64,000 bases of DNA from Streptomyces pristinaespiralis (GTDB taxonomy: Bacteria; Actinomycetota; Actinomycetes; Streptomycetales; Streptomycetaceae), in the NCBI RefSeq assembly GCF_001278075.1, contig NZ_CP011340.1, positions 2,604,001 to 2,668,000 on the forward strand, given 5' to 3'. This document shows positions 8,642 through 16,561 of this stretch, one piece after another. The notes beneath the pieces are model-generated. The model saw nothing but the letters and a program-made list of their open reading frames with translations. It was not told the origin of the DNA and did no database searches. The position numbers were made by a program, and so were the translations under genes. The first letter of the stretch is position 1. Each line of letters begins with the position of its first letter.

Positions 8642-9976
8642 ATGACCGCAATCCCGCAGGAGCGCCGCGTCGTCACCGCCATCCCCGGCCCGAAGTCGAT
8701 CGAGCTGCAGGCCCGCCGTACCGCGACGGTCGCCGGTGGGGTGGGGTCCGTGCTGCCCGTGTTCACGGCCCGCGCGGGCGGCGGGATCATCGAGGACGTC
8801 GACGGCAACCGTCTGATCGACTTCGGCTCCGGCATCGCCGTGACCTCGGTCGGCGCCTCCGCGGAGGCCGTCGTACGCCGGGCGAGCGCCCAGCTCCAGG
8901 ACTTCACGCACACCTGTTTCATGGTGACGCCGTACGAGGGCTACGTGGAGGTCTGCGAGGCGCTCGCCGAGCTGACCCCGGGCGACCACGCCAAGAAGTC
9001 GGCCCTGTTCAACTCGGGCGCGGAGGCGGTCGAGAACGCCGTCAAGATCGCGCGTGCCCACACCAAGCGCCAGGCGGTCGTCGTCTTCGACCACGGCTAC
9101 CACGGCCGCACCAACCTCACGATGGCGCTGACCGCCAAGAACATGCCGTACAAGCACGGCTTCGGCCCGTTCGCGCCCGAGGTGTACCGGGTGCCGGTGG
9201 CGTACGGCTACCGCTGGCCGACCGGTCCGGAGAACTGCGGCCCCGAGGCCGCCGCGCAGGCCATCGACCAGATCACCAAGCAGATCGGCCCGGAGAACGT
9301 CGCCGCGATCATCATCGAGCCGGTGCTCGGCGAGGGCGGTTTCATCGAGCCGGCCAAGGGCTTCCTGCCCGCGATCGTGAAGTTCGCGAACGACAACGGC
9401 ATCGTCTTCGTCGCCGACGAGATCCAGTCCGGCTTCTGCCGGACCGGCCAGTGGTTCGCCTGTGAGGACGAGGGCGTCGTCCCCGACCTGATCACCACGG
9501 CCAAGGGCATCGCCGGCGGTCTGCCGCTGGCCGCCGTCACCGGCCGCGCCGAGATCATGGACGCTCCGCACGCCGGCGGCCTCGGCGGCACCTACGGCGG
9601 CAACCCGGTCGCCTGCGCCGGTGCGCTGGGCTCCATCGAGACGATGAAGGAGCAGGACCTCAACGGCAGGGCGAAGCGGATCGAGGAGGTCATGAAGGGC
9701 CGCCTGACCGCGATGCAGGAGAAGTACGACGTCATCGGCGACATCCGCGGCCGCGGCGCGATGATCGCGATCGAGCTGGTGAAGGACCCCGCGACGAAGG
9801 AGCCCGACGCCGCGGCGGCCGGCGCGCTCGCCAAGGCGTGCCACGCGGAGGGCCTGCTGGTCCTCACCTGCGGCACCTACGGCAACGTGCTGCGCTTCCT
9901 GCCCCCGCTGGTGATCGGCGAGGACCTGCTGAACGAGGGTCTCGACATCCTCGAGCAGGCGTTCGCCCGCCTCTGA
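8642..9976 (+). CDS. gabT: 4-aminobutyrate--2-oxoglutarate aminotransferase
   Basis: The product has 444 residues, as expected for a class III PLP aminotransferase. It transfers the amino group of GABA to 2-oxoglutarate, giving succinate semialdehyde. Visible features are FNSGAEAVENAVKIAR, the PLP-binding VFVADEIQSGFCRTG with the conserved Asp, and the Schiff-base Lys in TTAKGIAGGLPL (about residue 288). The ATG at 8642 follows GGAG at good spacing; the frame is open upstream but not protein-like. It is divergent from the membrane ATPase and sits in the PucR neighbourhood, fitting GABA catabolism. Sequence similarity to GabT is strong by inspection. Confidence 0.95.
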   Translation: MTAIPQERRVVTAIPGPKSIELQARRTATVAGGVGSVLPVFTARAGGGIIEDVDGNRLIDFGSGIAVTSVGASAEAVVRRASAQLQDFTHTCFMVTPYEGYVEVCEALAELTPGDHAKKSALFNSGAEAVENAVKIARAHTKRQAVVVFDHGYHGRTNLTMALTAKNMPYKHGFGPFAPEVYRVPVAYGYRWPTGPENCGPEAAAQAIDQITKQIGPENVAAIIIEPVLGEGGFIEPAKGFLPAIVKFANDNGIVFVADEIQSGFCRTGQWFACEDEGVVPDLITTAKGIAGGLPLAAVTGRAEIMDAPHAGGLGGTYGGNPVACAGALGSIETMKEQDLNGRAKRIEEVMKGRLTAMQEKYDVIGDIRGRGAMIAIELVKDPATKEPDAAAAGALAKACHAEGLLVLTCGTYGNVLRFLPPLVIGEDLLNEGLDILEQAFARL

Positions 9977-10251
9977 CCGGCGGCGACGAAGCCACTCTGT
10001 GAAGAAGCTGTGGGGGGCCGATGGCGGGATGGAGATCCGGCTGTCGGTCCCCTTCTGCCTGACGTACGGTTTCTGCAGATGAGAGAAACACCCCGCTCGC
10101 AGGAGACTGCGGGCGACCCCAGGCCGGAGCCTCCCCAGCCCCGTCCTGGTCGTGCCCTCGCGCACACCACTGGAGCTGCAGGCTCCGGAACTCCTCACCG
10201 ATCGGATGGCCGCCCGCCCCAAACCCCCCGGGGCGCGCGGCAAACCGGTCC

Positions 10252-10297
10252 GGCCGGCCACCTCGGAACCACCCCCCCTGTTCCGATGTGGCCGGCC
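10252..10297. repeat. Long hairpin covering the apparent PAP2 start codon
   Basis: The left arm GGCCGGCCACCTCGGAAC (10252-10269) pairs with the right arm GTTCCGATGTGGCCGGCC (10280-10297), leaving one mismatch and a C-rich 10-base loop. The right arm contains the ATG at 10286 that best fits the start of the PAP2 gene. The rest of the 309-base gap 9977-10285 shows no gene that I can support. Confidence 0.75.
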
Positions 10298-10897
10298 TCT
10301 CGGCGTTCCCGGGCCGCCGTCCTTCTCTGCCTGACGCTCTTCGCGCTGATCACCTGGCAGGTGGCCGTCGAGGGGCCGCTGTTCTTGGCGGACGTACGAC
10401 TGGGCCGTGCCCTGTTCGGCACCGGGCCCGCGGCCGTCACCGAATTCCTCGCCGATCTCGGCAGCACGGCCGTCGCGCTGCCCGTCCTCGCGGCGGCGGC
10501 CGGACACGTCCTGCTGCGTGAGGGACGGCGGTGGCTGCCGGTGTTCGCCGCCGTGGCGGCGGTGGCGGCGGTGCCCGCGCTGGTCGTCCCGCTGAAGCTC
10601 TGGATCGCCCGTCCCGCCCCACTGGAACCGGGCACCGGCTGGTACCCGTCGGGCCACACCGCGACCGCGATGGTCGCCTACTGCGGGGCCGCGCTGCTCG
10701 TCACCCCGTATCTGCGCCGCAGATGGGCGATGCCCGTCGCCGGGGTGCTCACCCTGGCGACGGGCATCGGTCTGGTGCTGCGCGGCTACCACTGGCCGCT
10801 GGACGTGCTCGGCAGCCTGTGCCTCTTCGGGGCGCTGCTGCCGTTCCTCAACTCCACCTGTAGGCGTCGAAGTTCTTCGAGAACTCGAACTGGTTGA
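10286..10897 (+). CDS. PAP2-family membrane phosphatase
   Basis: The product has about 203 residues with five or six membrane helices. It has the phosphatase PAP2 signature in order: KLWIARPAPLEPGTG (motif 1, K-x6-RP), WYPSGHTAT (motif 2, PSGH) and RGYHWPLDVLG (motif 3, with the catalytic His and Asp). Such enzymes dephosphorylate undecaprenyl pyrophosphate or lipid phosphates at the membrane. The start is uncertain: the ATG at 10286 lies inside a strong hairpin and lacks a good ribosome-binding site, and an in-frame ATG exists at 10079. The last 50 bases overlap the 3' end of the convergent chitinase gene, so the C-terminal tail (CRRRSSSRTRTG) may not be conserved. Confidence 0.8.
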   Translation: MWPASRRSRAAVLLCLTLFALITWQVAVEGPLFLADVRLGRALFGTGPAAVTEFLADLGSTAVALPVLAAAAGHVLLREGRRWLPVFAAVAAVAAVPALVVPLKLWIARPAPLEPGTGWYPSGHTATAMVAYCGAALLVTPYLRRRWAMPVAGVLTLATGIGLVLRGYHWPLDVLGSLCLFGALLPFLNSTCRRRSSSRTRTG

Positions 10898-12650
10898 AGC
10901 GGTCCCAGTTGATGGACCAGGTCATCAGGCCGCGCAGGGCGGGCCAGGTGCCGTGGGTCGCGTAGCTGCCGCAGGACGTCTTCTTCGTCAGGCAGTCCAG
11001 CGCCTTGTTCACCTCGGCGGGTGACGTGTGGCCGTTGCCCGCCTGGGTGGAGGCCGGCAGGCCGATCGCGACCTGTTCGGGGCGCAGGGCGGGGAAGAAC
11101 TTCGACTGGTCGCCCGCCACCGGGAAGCCGGTGAGCAGCATGTCGGTCATGGCGATGTGGAAGTCGGCGCCGCCCATGGAGTGGTACTGGTTGTCCAGGC
11201 CCATGATCGAGCCGGAGTTGTAGTCCTGGACGTGCAGCAGGGTGAGGTCGTCGCGCAGGGCGTGGATGACCGGGAGGTACGCGCCGGCGCGCGGGTCCTG
11301 GCCGCCCCAGGGGCCGGAGCCGTAGTACTGGTAGCCGAGCTGTACGAAGAAGGTCTCGGGGGCCATGGTGAGCACGAAGTCCGAGCCGTACCTGCCCTTG
11401 AGGGTCTTGAGCGCCGAGATCAGGTTGACGATCACGGGCGAGGTGGGGCTGCGGAAGTCGGTGTCGCCGGTGTTCAGCGACAGGGAGTGGCCCTCGAAGT
11501 CGATGTCGAGGCCGTCGAGGCCGTAGTCGTCGATGATCTTCGAGACCGAGGTGACGAAGGCGTCGCGGGCTCCCGTGGTCGCGAGCTGTACCTGGCCGTT
11601 GGCGCCGCCGATGGAGATCAGCACCTTCTTCCCGGCGGCCTGCTTGGCCTTGATCGCGGCTTTGAACTCCGCCTCCGACTCCACGGTCGGGCACTCGGCG
11701 ACCGGGCACAGCTTGAAGCGGATGTCGCCGGAGGTGACCGAGGTCGGTTCGCCGAAGGCGAGGTTGATGACGTCCCACGAGTCGGGGACGTCGGCCATGC
11801 GGGTGTAGCCGGAGCCGTTGGCGAAGCTCGCGTGCAGGTAGCCGACGAGGGCGTGGGCCGGCAGGTCGCCACCGGTGTCGCCGCCGCCGGAGGTGGTCGT
11901 GACGCTGACGGCAGGGGACTTGGGTGACTCGCCGGCCTCGTTGACGGCGGAGACCTGGAAGTTGTAGGTCGTGGCGGCGGTCAGCCCCGTGACGGTGGTC
12001 GACGTGCCGCCGACGGTCGCGACCCGCGCGCCGTCCCGGTAGACGTGGTAACCGGTCGCGCCAAAGGAGGAGTTCCAGGTCAGCGGCACGGAGGTGGAGC
12101 CGGGGCTGCCGGCGCGCAGGCCGGCGGGCGCGGCCGGGACGGTCGCGGGGTCGCCGCCGGGGCCGAGGAGGGAGATGTCGTCGGCGTGGTAGGCGGGCGT
12201 GCCGTACCAGCCGTGGGTGTAGAGCGTCACGGAGGTGGTCGAGGCCCCGGTGCGGAAGGAGGTCGTCAGTTTCTGCCAACCGGGCGCGGACGCCGTCCAG
12301 GTGGAGACGTCGGTGGTTCCCGTGCCCGACGCGCCGAGGTAGACGTAACTCCCCTGGACCCAGCCGCTGAGCGTGTAGTCGGAGTTCGGCTTCACGGTGA
12401 CTGTCTGGGCGCACTTCGCGTTGTCGCTGCCGGCCGGGGTGGCCTTGAGGGCGGAGGTGCCGCTGTGGGTGGGCGAGGAGACGGCGATGCCGCTGCCCGC
12501 CGTGCAGGTCCAGCCCGCAAGTCCCGCTTCGAAGCCTCCGTTGCGGGCGAGTTCGGTGTCGGCCGCGGCGGCCGCACCGGTGGTGGCGACGAGTCCTGTG
12601 ACGGCGAGGACGGCTGCCGCAACGGCAGCCGTAAGTCTTGTGCGGTCCAC
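10848..12650 (-). CDS. Secreted GH18 chitinase with CBM-like and Fn3 domains
   Basis: The product has about 600 residues. A signal peptide (RLTAAVAAAVLAVTGLV ... AAAAAD) is followed by a carbohydrate-binding beta-sandwich domain (about 35-170), a fibronectin type III domain (about 180-265) and a GH18 catalytic domain. The catalytic motif DGLDIDFEG places the acid/base Glu near residue 386, and the SxGG motif is SIGGANG. It would hydrolyse chitin to chito-oligosaccharides outside the cell. The GTG at 12650 follows GGAGG at 5-base spacing, which is better supported than the ATG at 12692. A DasR-like operator overlaps the promoter, implying repression relieved by glucosamine-6-phosphate (known for the family, inferred here). 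Confidence 0.93.
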   Translation of the reverse strand: MDRTRLTAAVAAAVLAVTGLVATTGAAAAADTELARNGGFEAGLAGWTCTAGSGIAVSSPTHSGTSALKATPAGSDNAKCAQTVTVKPNSDYTLSGWVQGSYVYLGASGTGTTDVSTWTASAPGWQKLTTSFRTGASTTSVTLYTHGWYGTPAYHADDISLLGPGGDPATVPAAPAGLRAGSPGSTSVPLTWNSSFGATGYHVYRDGARVATVGGTSTTVTGLTAATTYNFQVSAVNEAGESPKSPAVSVTTTSGGGDTGGDLPAHALVGYLHASFANGSGYTRMADVPDSWDVINLAFGEPTSVTSGDIRFKLCPVAECPTVESEAEFKAAIKAKQAAGKKVLISIGGANGQVQLATTGARDAFVTSVSKIIDDYGLDGLDIDFEGHSLSLNTGDTDFRSPTSPVIVNLISALKTLKGRYGSDFVLTMAPETFFVQLGYQYYGSGPWGGQDPRAGAYLPVIHALRDDLTLLHVQDYNSGSIMGLDNQYHSMGGADFHIAMTDMLLTGFPVAGDQSKFFPALRPEQVAIGLPASTQAGNGHTSPAEVNKALDCLTKKTSCGSYATHGTWPALRGLMTWSINWDRFNQFEFSKNFDAYRWS

Positions 12651-12690
12651 AACAGCCTCCGGGCATGGGGGGATTCGAGTGCGGCGGCCC

Positions 12691-12720
12691 ACAACCTGGT
12701 CCAGACCAATCAGGTTGTCA
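12691..12720 (-). promoter_or_regulatory. Chitinase promoter with DasR-type dre operator
   Basis: On the minus strand a -35 TTGACA (12715-12720) and a -10 CAGGTT (12692-12697) are separated by 17 bases. The spacer holds TGGTCCAGACCA (12697-12708), close to the DasR dre consensus core TGGTCTAGACCA. A second inverted repeat, ACAACCTG and CAGGTTGT (12691-12718), encloses it. The layout matches known Streptomyces chitinase promoters. Confidence 0.75.
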
Positions 12721-12755
12721 AGACCTCTGGCACCACTCGGACGGCCACGCCGCGC

Positions 12756-13211
12756 TCAGTCCCTGCCGCGCGCGAGCCCTGCGGCGGCCTCGTGCATCGC
12801 GAGCTCCAGCAGCGCGGGATCGGTGAGTGTCCCCGAGCCGTCCGGGGGGATCAGCCAGCGCACCCGGCCCGCCGTCCCGCCCGGACACGGCACGACGATC
12901 CAGGTGCCCTGCCCGGCGGCGCGGACGCCCGTGCCCAGCCACCGTTCCGCGGTGCCGGGCGGTACGAAGAAGCCCATGCGGGACTCACCGAATCCGGAGA
13001 GCACCGGACCCGGCCGGTCGACCAGCCGGGTCAGCACGTCCAGGGTGGGGTAGCCCAGCTCGCCCGGCAGGATCAGTACGTCCCAGCGCCTGCCGGCCGG
13101 AAGCAGGGCGATACCGTCCCGGCTCCGCTCCCACTCCCACCGGCAGGCCTCCGGGTCCGGCGCCGCCGTCGCCAGCCACTCCATCGCGTTCCTGGCGCTC
13201 GATGCGCTCAT
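12756..13211 (-). CDS. Conserved hypothetical protein, 151 residues
   Basis: I do not recognise a characterised family. The protein starts MSASSARNAMEWLATAAPD and contains WEWERSRDGIALLPAGRRWDVLILPGELGYP, DRPGPVLSGFGESRMGFFVPPG and TWIVVPCPG, resembling conserved Streptomyces proteins sometimes labelled as related to the bifunctional primase-polymerase fold. That label rests on weak pattern memory; no catalytic residues can be assigned. There are no membrane segments. The ATG follows GGAG at 8 bases. It lies between the chitinase and the amine oxidase, all on the minus strand, with a 155-base gap to the latter. Confidence 0.7.
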   Translation of the reverse strand: MSASSARNAMEWLATAAPDPEACRWEWERSRDGIALLPAGRRWDVLILPGELGYPTLDVLTRLVDRPGPVLSGFGESRMGFFVPPGTAERWLGTGVRAAGQGTWIVVPCPGGTAGRVRWLIPPDGSGTLTDPALLELAMHEAAAGLARGRD

Positions 13212-13366
13212 GATCCGGTCTCCGTTCCGTGTGTACGAGGCTGCTTGCACACACAGAGAGCGGGGCGCGGCCCTTCTATTACGCGACTTCGGCGATCGTT
13301 CCGGGGTGAACCGCCGTCGCCCGCCGGGTCCGGGACGCGGCGGGCGAAGAGGGGCGGAACGGCGGG

Positions 13367-14779
13367 TCAGCTGTCGAAACCGAGCCCGAAGCGGTCCATC
13401 GTGCGCAGCCACAGATTGCGCCGGCCGCCGTTGGCGTCGGCCCTGGCCATGGCCCGCTTGGTCAGCTCGATCCCGGCCCACGCCACCGGCTCCGGCGGGA
13501 ACGGGAGCGGCTTGCTGCGCACCATCTTCAGCTCGGTCCGCTCCGTCCGCTCCCCCGAGAGCAGGTCGAGCATCACATCGGCGCCGAACCGGGTCGCGCC
13601 GACGCCGAGACCCGTGAAGCCGGCCGCGTAGGCGACCTTGCCGCCGTGGGCGGTGCCGAAGAAGGCGGAGAAGCGCGTGCAGGTGTCGATGGCGCCGCCC
13701 CAGGCGTGGCTGAAACGGAGCCCTTCGAGCTGCGGGAAGCACCGGAAGAAGTGCGACGCGAGCTTCAGATAGGTCTCCGGCCGGTGGTCCATCTCGGCGC
13801 GCACCTTGCCGCCGAAGGGATAGACGGCGTCGTAACCGCCCCACAGGATGCGGTTGTCGGCGGTGATGCGGAAGTAGTGGAACTGGTTGGCGCTGTCGCC
13901 GAGCCCCTGGCGCCTCTTCCAGCCGACGGAGGCGAGCTGGGCGGCGCTGAGCGGCTCGGTCATCAGGGCGTAGTCGTAGACCGGGACGGTGTAGGCGCGT
14001 ACCCGCCGGACCAGCGAGGGGAAGACGTTCGTGCCGAGCGCGACCCGGTGCGCCAGGACGCGGCCGCAGGGGGTGCGGACCACCATCCCGGGGCCGGAGG
14101 GGGCGAGCCGAAGGCCGGGGGTGTTCTCGTAGATGCGGACGCCCAGTTCCAGACACGCCCGCCGGAGGCCCCACGCCAGCTTCGCCGGGTGCAGCATCGC
14201 CACCCCTCGGCGGTCCCACAGCCCGCCGAGGAAGGTCGGTGAGTCGACCTCCGCGCGCATCGCGTCCGCGTCGAGGAGCTCGAGACCGGTGAATCCGAGC
14301 CGGGTCGCCTGCTGGTGCATCTCATGGAGCTCGGCGAGCTGATGGGGCTCGGTGGCGACGTCGATCTCACCGGTGCGTTCGAAGTCGCAGTCGATGCGGT
14401 ACCGGCCGACGGCCTCCTCGATGGCGTCGAGGTTGCGCCCGCCGAGCTCCTCCAGCTCGGTCAGCTCGTCCGGCCAACGGGCCAGCCCGTTGCCGAGGCC
14501 GTGGGTGAGCGATGCGGCGCAGAAGCCGCCGTTGCGGCCGGAGGCGGCCCAGCCCGCCTCCCGGCCCTCGATCAGCACGACGTCCCGTGCCGGGTCCCGC
14601 TCCTTGGCGAGCAGCGCCGTCCACAGCCCGCTGTAACCGCCGCCGACGACGAGGAGGTCGCACCGCTCGTCGCCGGCGAGGGCGGACAGCGGCTCCGGCT
14701 TGCCGGGGTCTTCCAGCCAGAAGGGCGCGGGCCGGGCGTCGGAGAGTGATCGTGCAGAGGTCATGGCGGCTGGGGCCAT
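13367..14779 (-). CDS. FAD-dependent amine oxidoreductase, PuuB-like
   Basis: The product has 470 residues with an N-terminal dinucleotide-binding motif (DLLVVGGGYSGLWTALLAKER) and a DAO fold ending in AAGFTGLGVGATRFGADVMLDLLSG. GREAGWAASGRNGGF is typical of gamma-glutamylputrescine oxidase-like proteins, which oxidise glutamylated putrescine to the aldehyde. It is the last gene of the potDABC operon on the minus strand, which supports a role in polyamine catabolism. The matching gamma-glutamylpolyamine synthetase is not in this window. The start ATG at 14779 has AAGGAG 8 bases upstream; a GTG three codons earlier overlaps that site. Substrate is inferred from context. Confidence 0.88.
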   Translation of the reverse strand: MAPAAMTSARSLSDARPAPFWLEDPGKPEPLSALAGDERCDLLVVGGGYSGLWTALLAKERDPARDVVLIEGREAGWAASGRNGGFCAASLTHGLGNGLARWPDELTELEELGGRNLDAIEEAVGRYRIDCDFERTGEIDVATEPHQLAELHEMHQQATRLGFTGLELLDADAMRAEVDSPTFLGGLWDRRGVAMLHPAKLAWGLRRACLELGVRIYENTPGLRLAPSGPGMVVRTPCGRVLAHRVALGTNVFPSLVRRVRAYTVPVYDYALMTEPLSAAQLASVGWKRRQGLGDSANQFHYFRITADNRILWGGYDAVYPFGGKVRAEMDHRPETYLKLASHFFRCFPQLEGLRFSHAWGGAIDTCTRFSAFFGTAHGGKVAYAAGFTGLGVGATRFGADVMLDLLSGERTERTELKMVRSKPLPFPPEPVAWAGIELTKRAMARADANGGRRNLWLRTMDRFGLGFDS

Positions 14780-14834
14780 GGTTCCCACTCCTTCTGGGTG
14801 CTACCGGATCGGTGCTGGTGCCGCCCCGTCCGGT

Positions 14835-15632
14835 CTACCGGATCAGGGCGCGCTTCTTCCGGCGGTTGCTGATGATCTGGCCGCCGGCCACGATCAGTAC
14901 GGCGACGGCGAACATGGCCGTACCGATGACGTTGATCTGGACGGGCGTGCCGCGCTGGGCCGAGCCCCACACGAACATGGGGAAGGTGACGGTGTTGCCC
15001 GAGTTGAAGTTGGTGATGATGAAGTCGTCGAAGGACAGGGCGAAGGCCAGCATCGCGCCGGCTGCGATGCCGGGTGCGGCAATCGGGAGGGTGACCCGAA
15101 GGAACGTCTGCACGGGCCCGGCGTAGAGGTCCCTCGCCGCTTCCTCCAGCCTCGGGTCCATCGACATGACCCGTGCCTTCACCGCCACCACGACGAAGCT
15201 CAGGCAGAACATGGTGTGCGCGATGAGGATGGTCCAGAAGCCCAGCTCCGCCCCGAGGTTGAGGAAGAGCGTCAGCAGCGAGGCGGCCATGACCACTTCG
15301 GGCATCGCCATCGGCAGGAAGATCAGCGAGTTGATCGTGCCGCGGGCGCGGAAGCGGTAGCGGACGAGCGCGAAGGCGATCATGGCGCCGAGCACGGTCG
15401 CGCCGACCGTCGCCCACAGGGCGATCTGCAGCGAGAGCGCGAGCGAGCCGCACAGGTCGGCGACGCCGCACGGGTCACGCCAGGCGTCGGTGGAGAACTC
15501 CCGCCAGGCATAGTTGAAGCGCCCGGCGGGCTTGTTGAACGAGAACACCATCACGACGATGTTCGGCAGGATCAGGTACGCGAGCGTGAGCAGTCCCGCG
15601 ATGACGACGATGTTGCGCCTTGCCCAGCTCAT
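14835..15632 (-). CDS. potC: Polyamine ABC transporter permease PotC-like
   Basis: The product has 265 residues with six membrane helices and the EAA loop EEAARDLYAGPVQTFLRVTLP, which contacts the ATPase. IAFALVRYRFRARG and FALSFDDFIITNF are typical of PotC/YdcV permeases for spermidine/putrescine import. Its start codon overlaps the last base of the preceding permease gene (ATGA), so the two are translationally coupled. It lies between potB and the PuuB-like oxidase in the operon. Specificity (putrescine, spermidine or other) cannot be read from the permease. Confidence 0.93.
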   Translation of the reverse strand: MSWARRNIVVIAGLLTLAYLILPNIVVMVFSFNKPAGRFNYAWREFSTDAWRDPCGVADLCGSLALSLQIALWATVGATVLGAMIAFALVRYRFRARGTINSLIFLPMAMPEVVMAASLLTLFLNLGAELGFWTILIAHTMFCLSFVVVAVKARVMSMDPRLEEAARDLYAGPVQTFLRVTLPIAAPGIAAGAMLAFALSFDDFIITNFNSGNTVTFPMFVWGSAQRGTPVQINVIGTAMFAVAVLIVAGGQIISNRRKKRALIR

Positions 15633-16561
15633 CAGACCAGGTCCTCCGTTCCGGCCCGGCGGATGTAGACGGTGACGGTGATCAGCACGATCGCCATCAG
15701 GATGAACGACAGCGCGGCCGCCGTCGGGTAGTCGAGCACCCGCAGGAACTGCGACTGGATGACGTTTCCGATCATGCGGGTGTCGGTCGAGCCCAGCAGC
15801 TGGGCGTTCACGTAGTCACCGCTCGCCGGGATGAACGTCAGCAGCGTCCCGGAGACCACGCCCGGCATGGACAGCGGGAGGGTCACCTTGCGGAAGGTCG
15901 TGGCGGGCCTGGCGTACAGGTCTCCGGCCGCCTCGTGGAGCCGCGGGTCGATCCGCTCCAGCGAGGTGTAGAGCGGAAGGATCATGAACGGCAGGAAGTT
16001 GTACGTCAGGCCGGTGACGACCGCCAGCGGTGTGGCGAGCACGCGGCTGCCCTCGGTGAGCCCGAGCCAGCTGGTGACGTCCAGGAAGCCGACGGCGCCC
16101 AGCGCCTCCACCACCGGTCCGCCGTCCGCGAGGATCGTCTTCCAGGCCAGCGTGCGGATCAGGAAGCTGGTGAAGAACGGCGCGATGACCAGCACCAGCA
16201 GCAGATTGCGCCAGCGGCCGGCCTTGAACGCGATGAGATAGGCGAGCGGATAGCCGAGCAGCAGGCACAGAGCGGTGGCGGTGCCCGCGTACAGAAGCGA
16301 GCGCAGGAACTGCGGGTAGTACTCGCTCAGCGCGTCCCAGTAGGTCGCGAAGTGCCAGGTGACCTCGAAGCCCTCCTCCAGCGACCCCGTCTGCACGGAG
16401 GTCGACGCCTGGTAGACGAGGGGCAGCACGAAGAAGACGATCAGCCACAGGATGCCGGGGAGCAGCAGCCAGTAGGGGACCAGCCTGCGGCGCACCGAGG
16501 GCTTGTGGGCGGGCGGCCCGCCGGGGGCGGGCGACAGCGGGGGTGCCTGGGTGACGGTCAT
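15632..16561 (-). CDS. potB: Polyamine ABC transporter permease PotB-like
   Basis: The product has 309 residues with six membrane helices and an N-terminal proline-rich tail. It has the EAA loop HEAAGDLYARPATTFRKVTLPLS and the typical PotB sequence FFTSFLIRTLAWKTIL. It pairs with the PotC-like permease to form the membrane channel. The start codon overlaps the stop codon of the ATPase gene by four bases (ATGA), and its own stop overlaps the potC start, giving a tightly packed operon in the order potD-A-B-C. Confidence 0.93.
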   Translation of the reverse strand: MTVTQAPPLSPAPGGPPAHKPSVRRRLVPYWLLLPGILWLIVFFVLPLVYQASTSVQTGSLEEGFEVTWHFATYWDALSEYYPQFLRSLLYAGTATALCLLLGYPLAYLIAFKAGRWRNLLLVLVIAPFFTSFLIRTLAWKTILADGGPVVEALGAVGFLDVTSWLGLTEGSRVLATPLAVVTGLTYNFLPFMILPLYTSLERIDPRLHEAAGDLYARPATTFRKVTLPLSMPGVVSGTLLTFIPASGDYVNAQLLGSTDTRMIGNVIQSQFLRVLDYPTAAALSFILMAIVLITVTVYIRRAGTEDLV

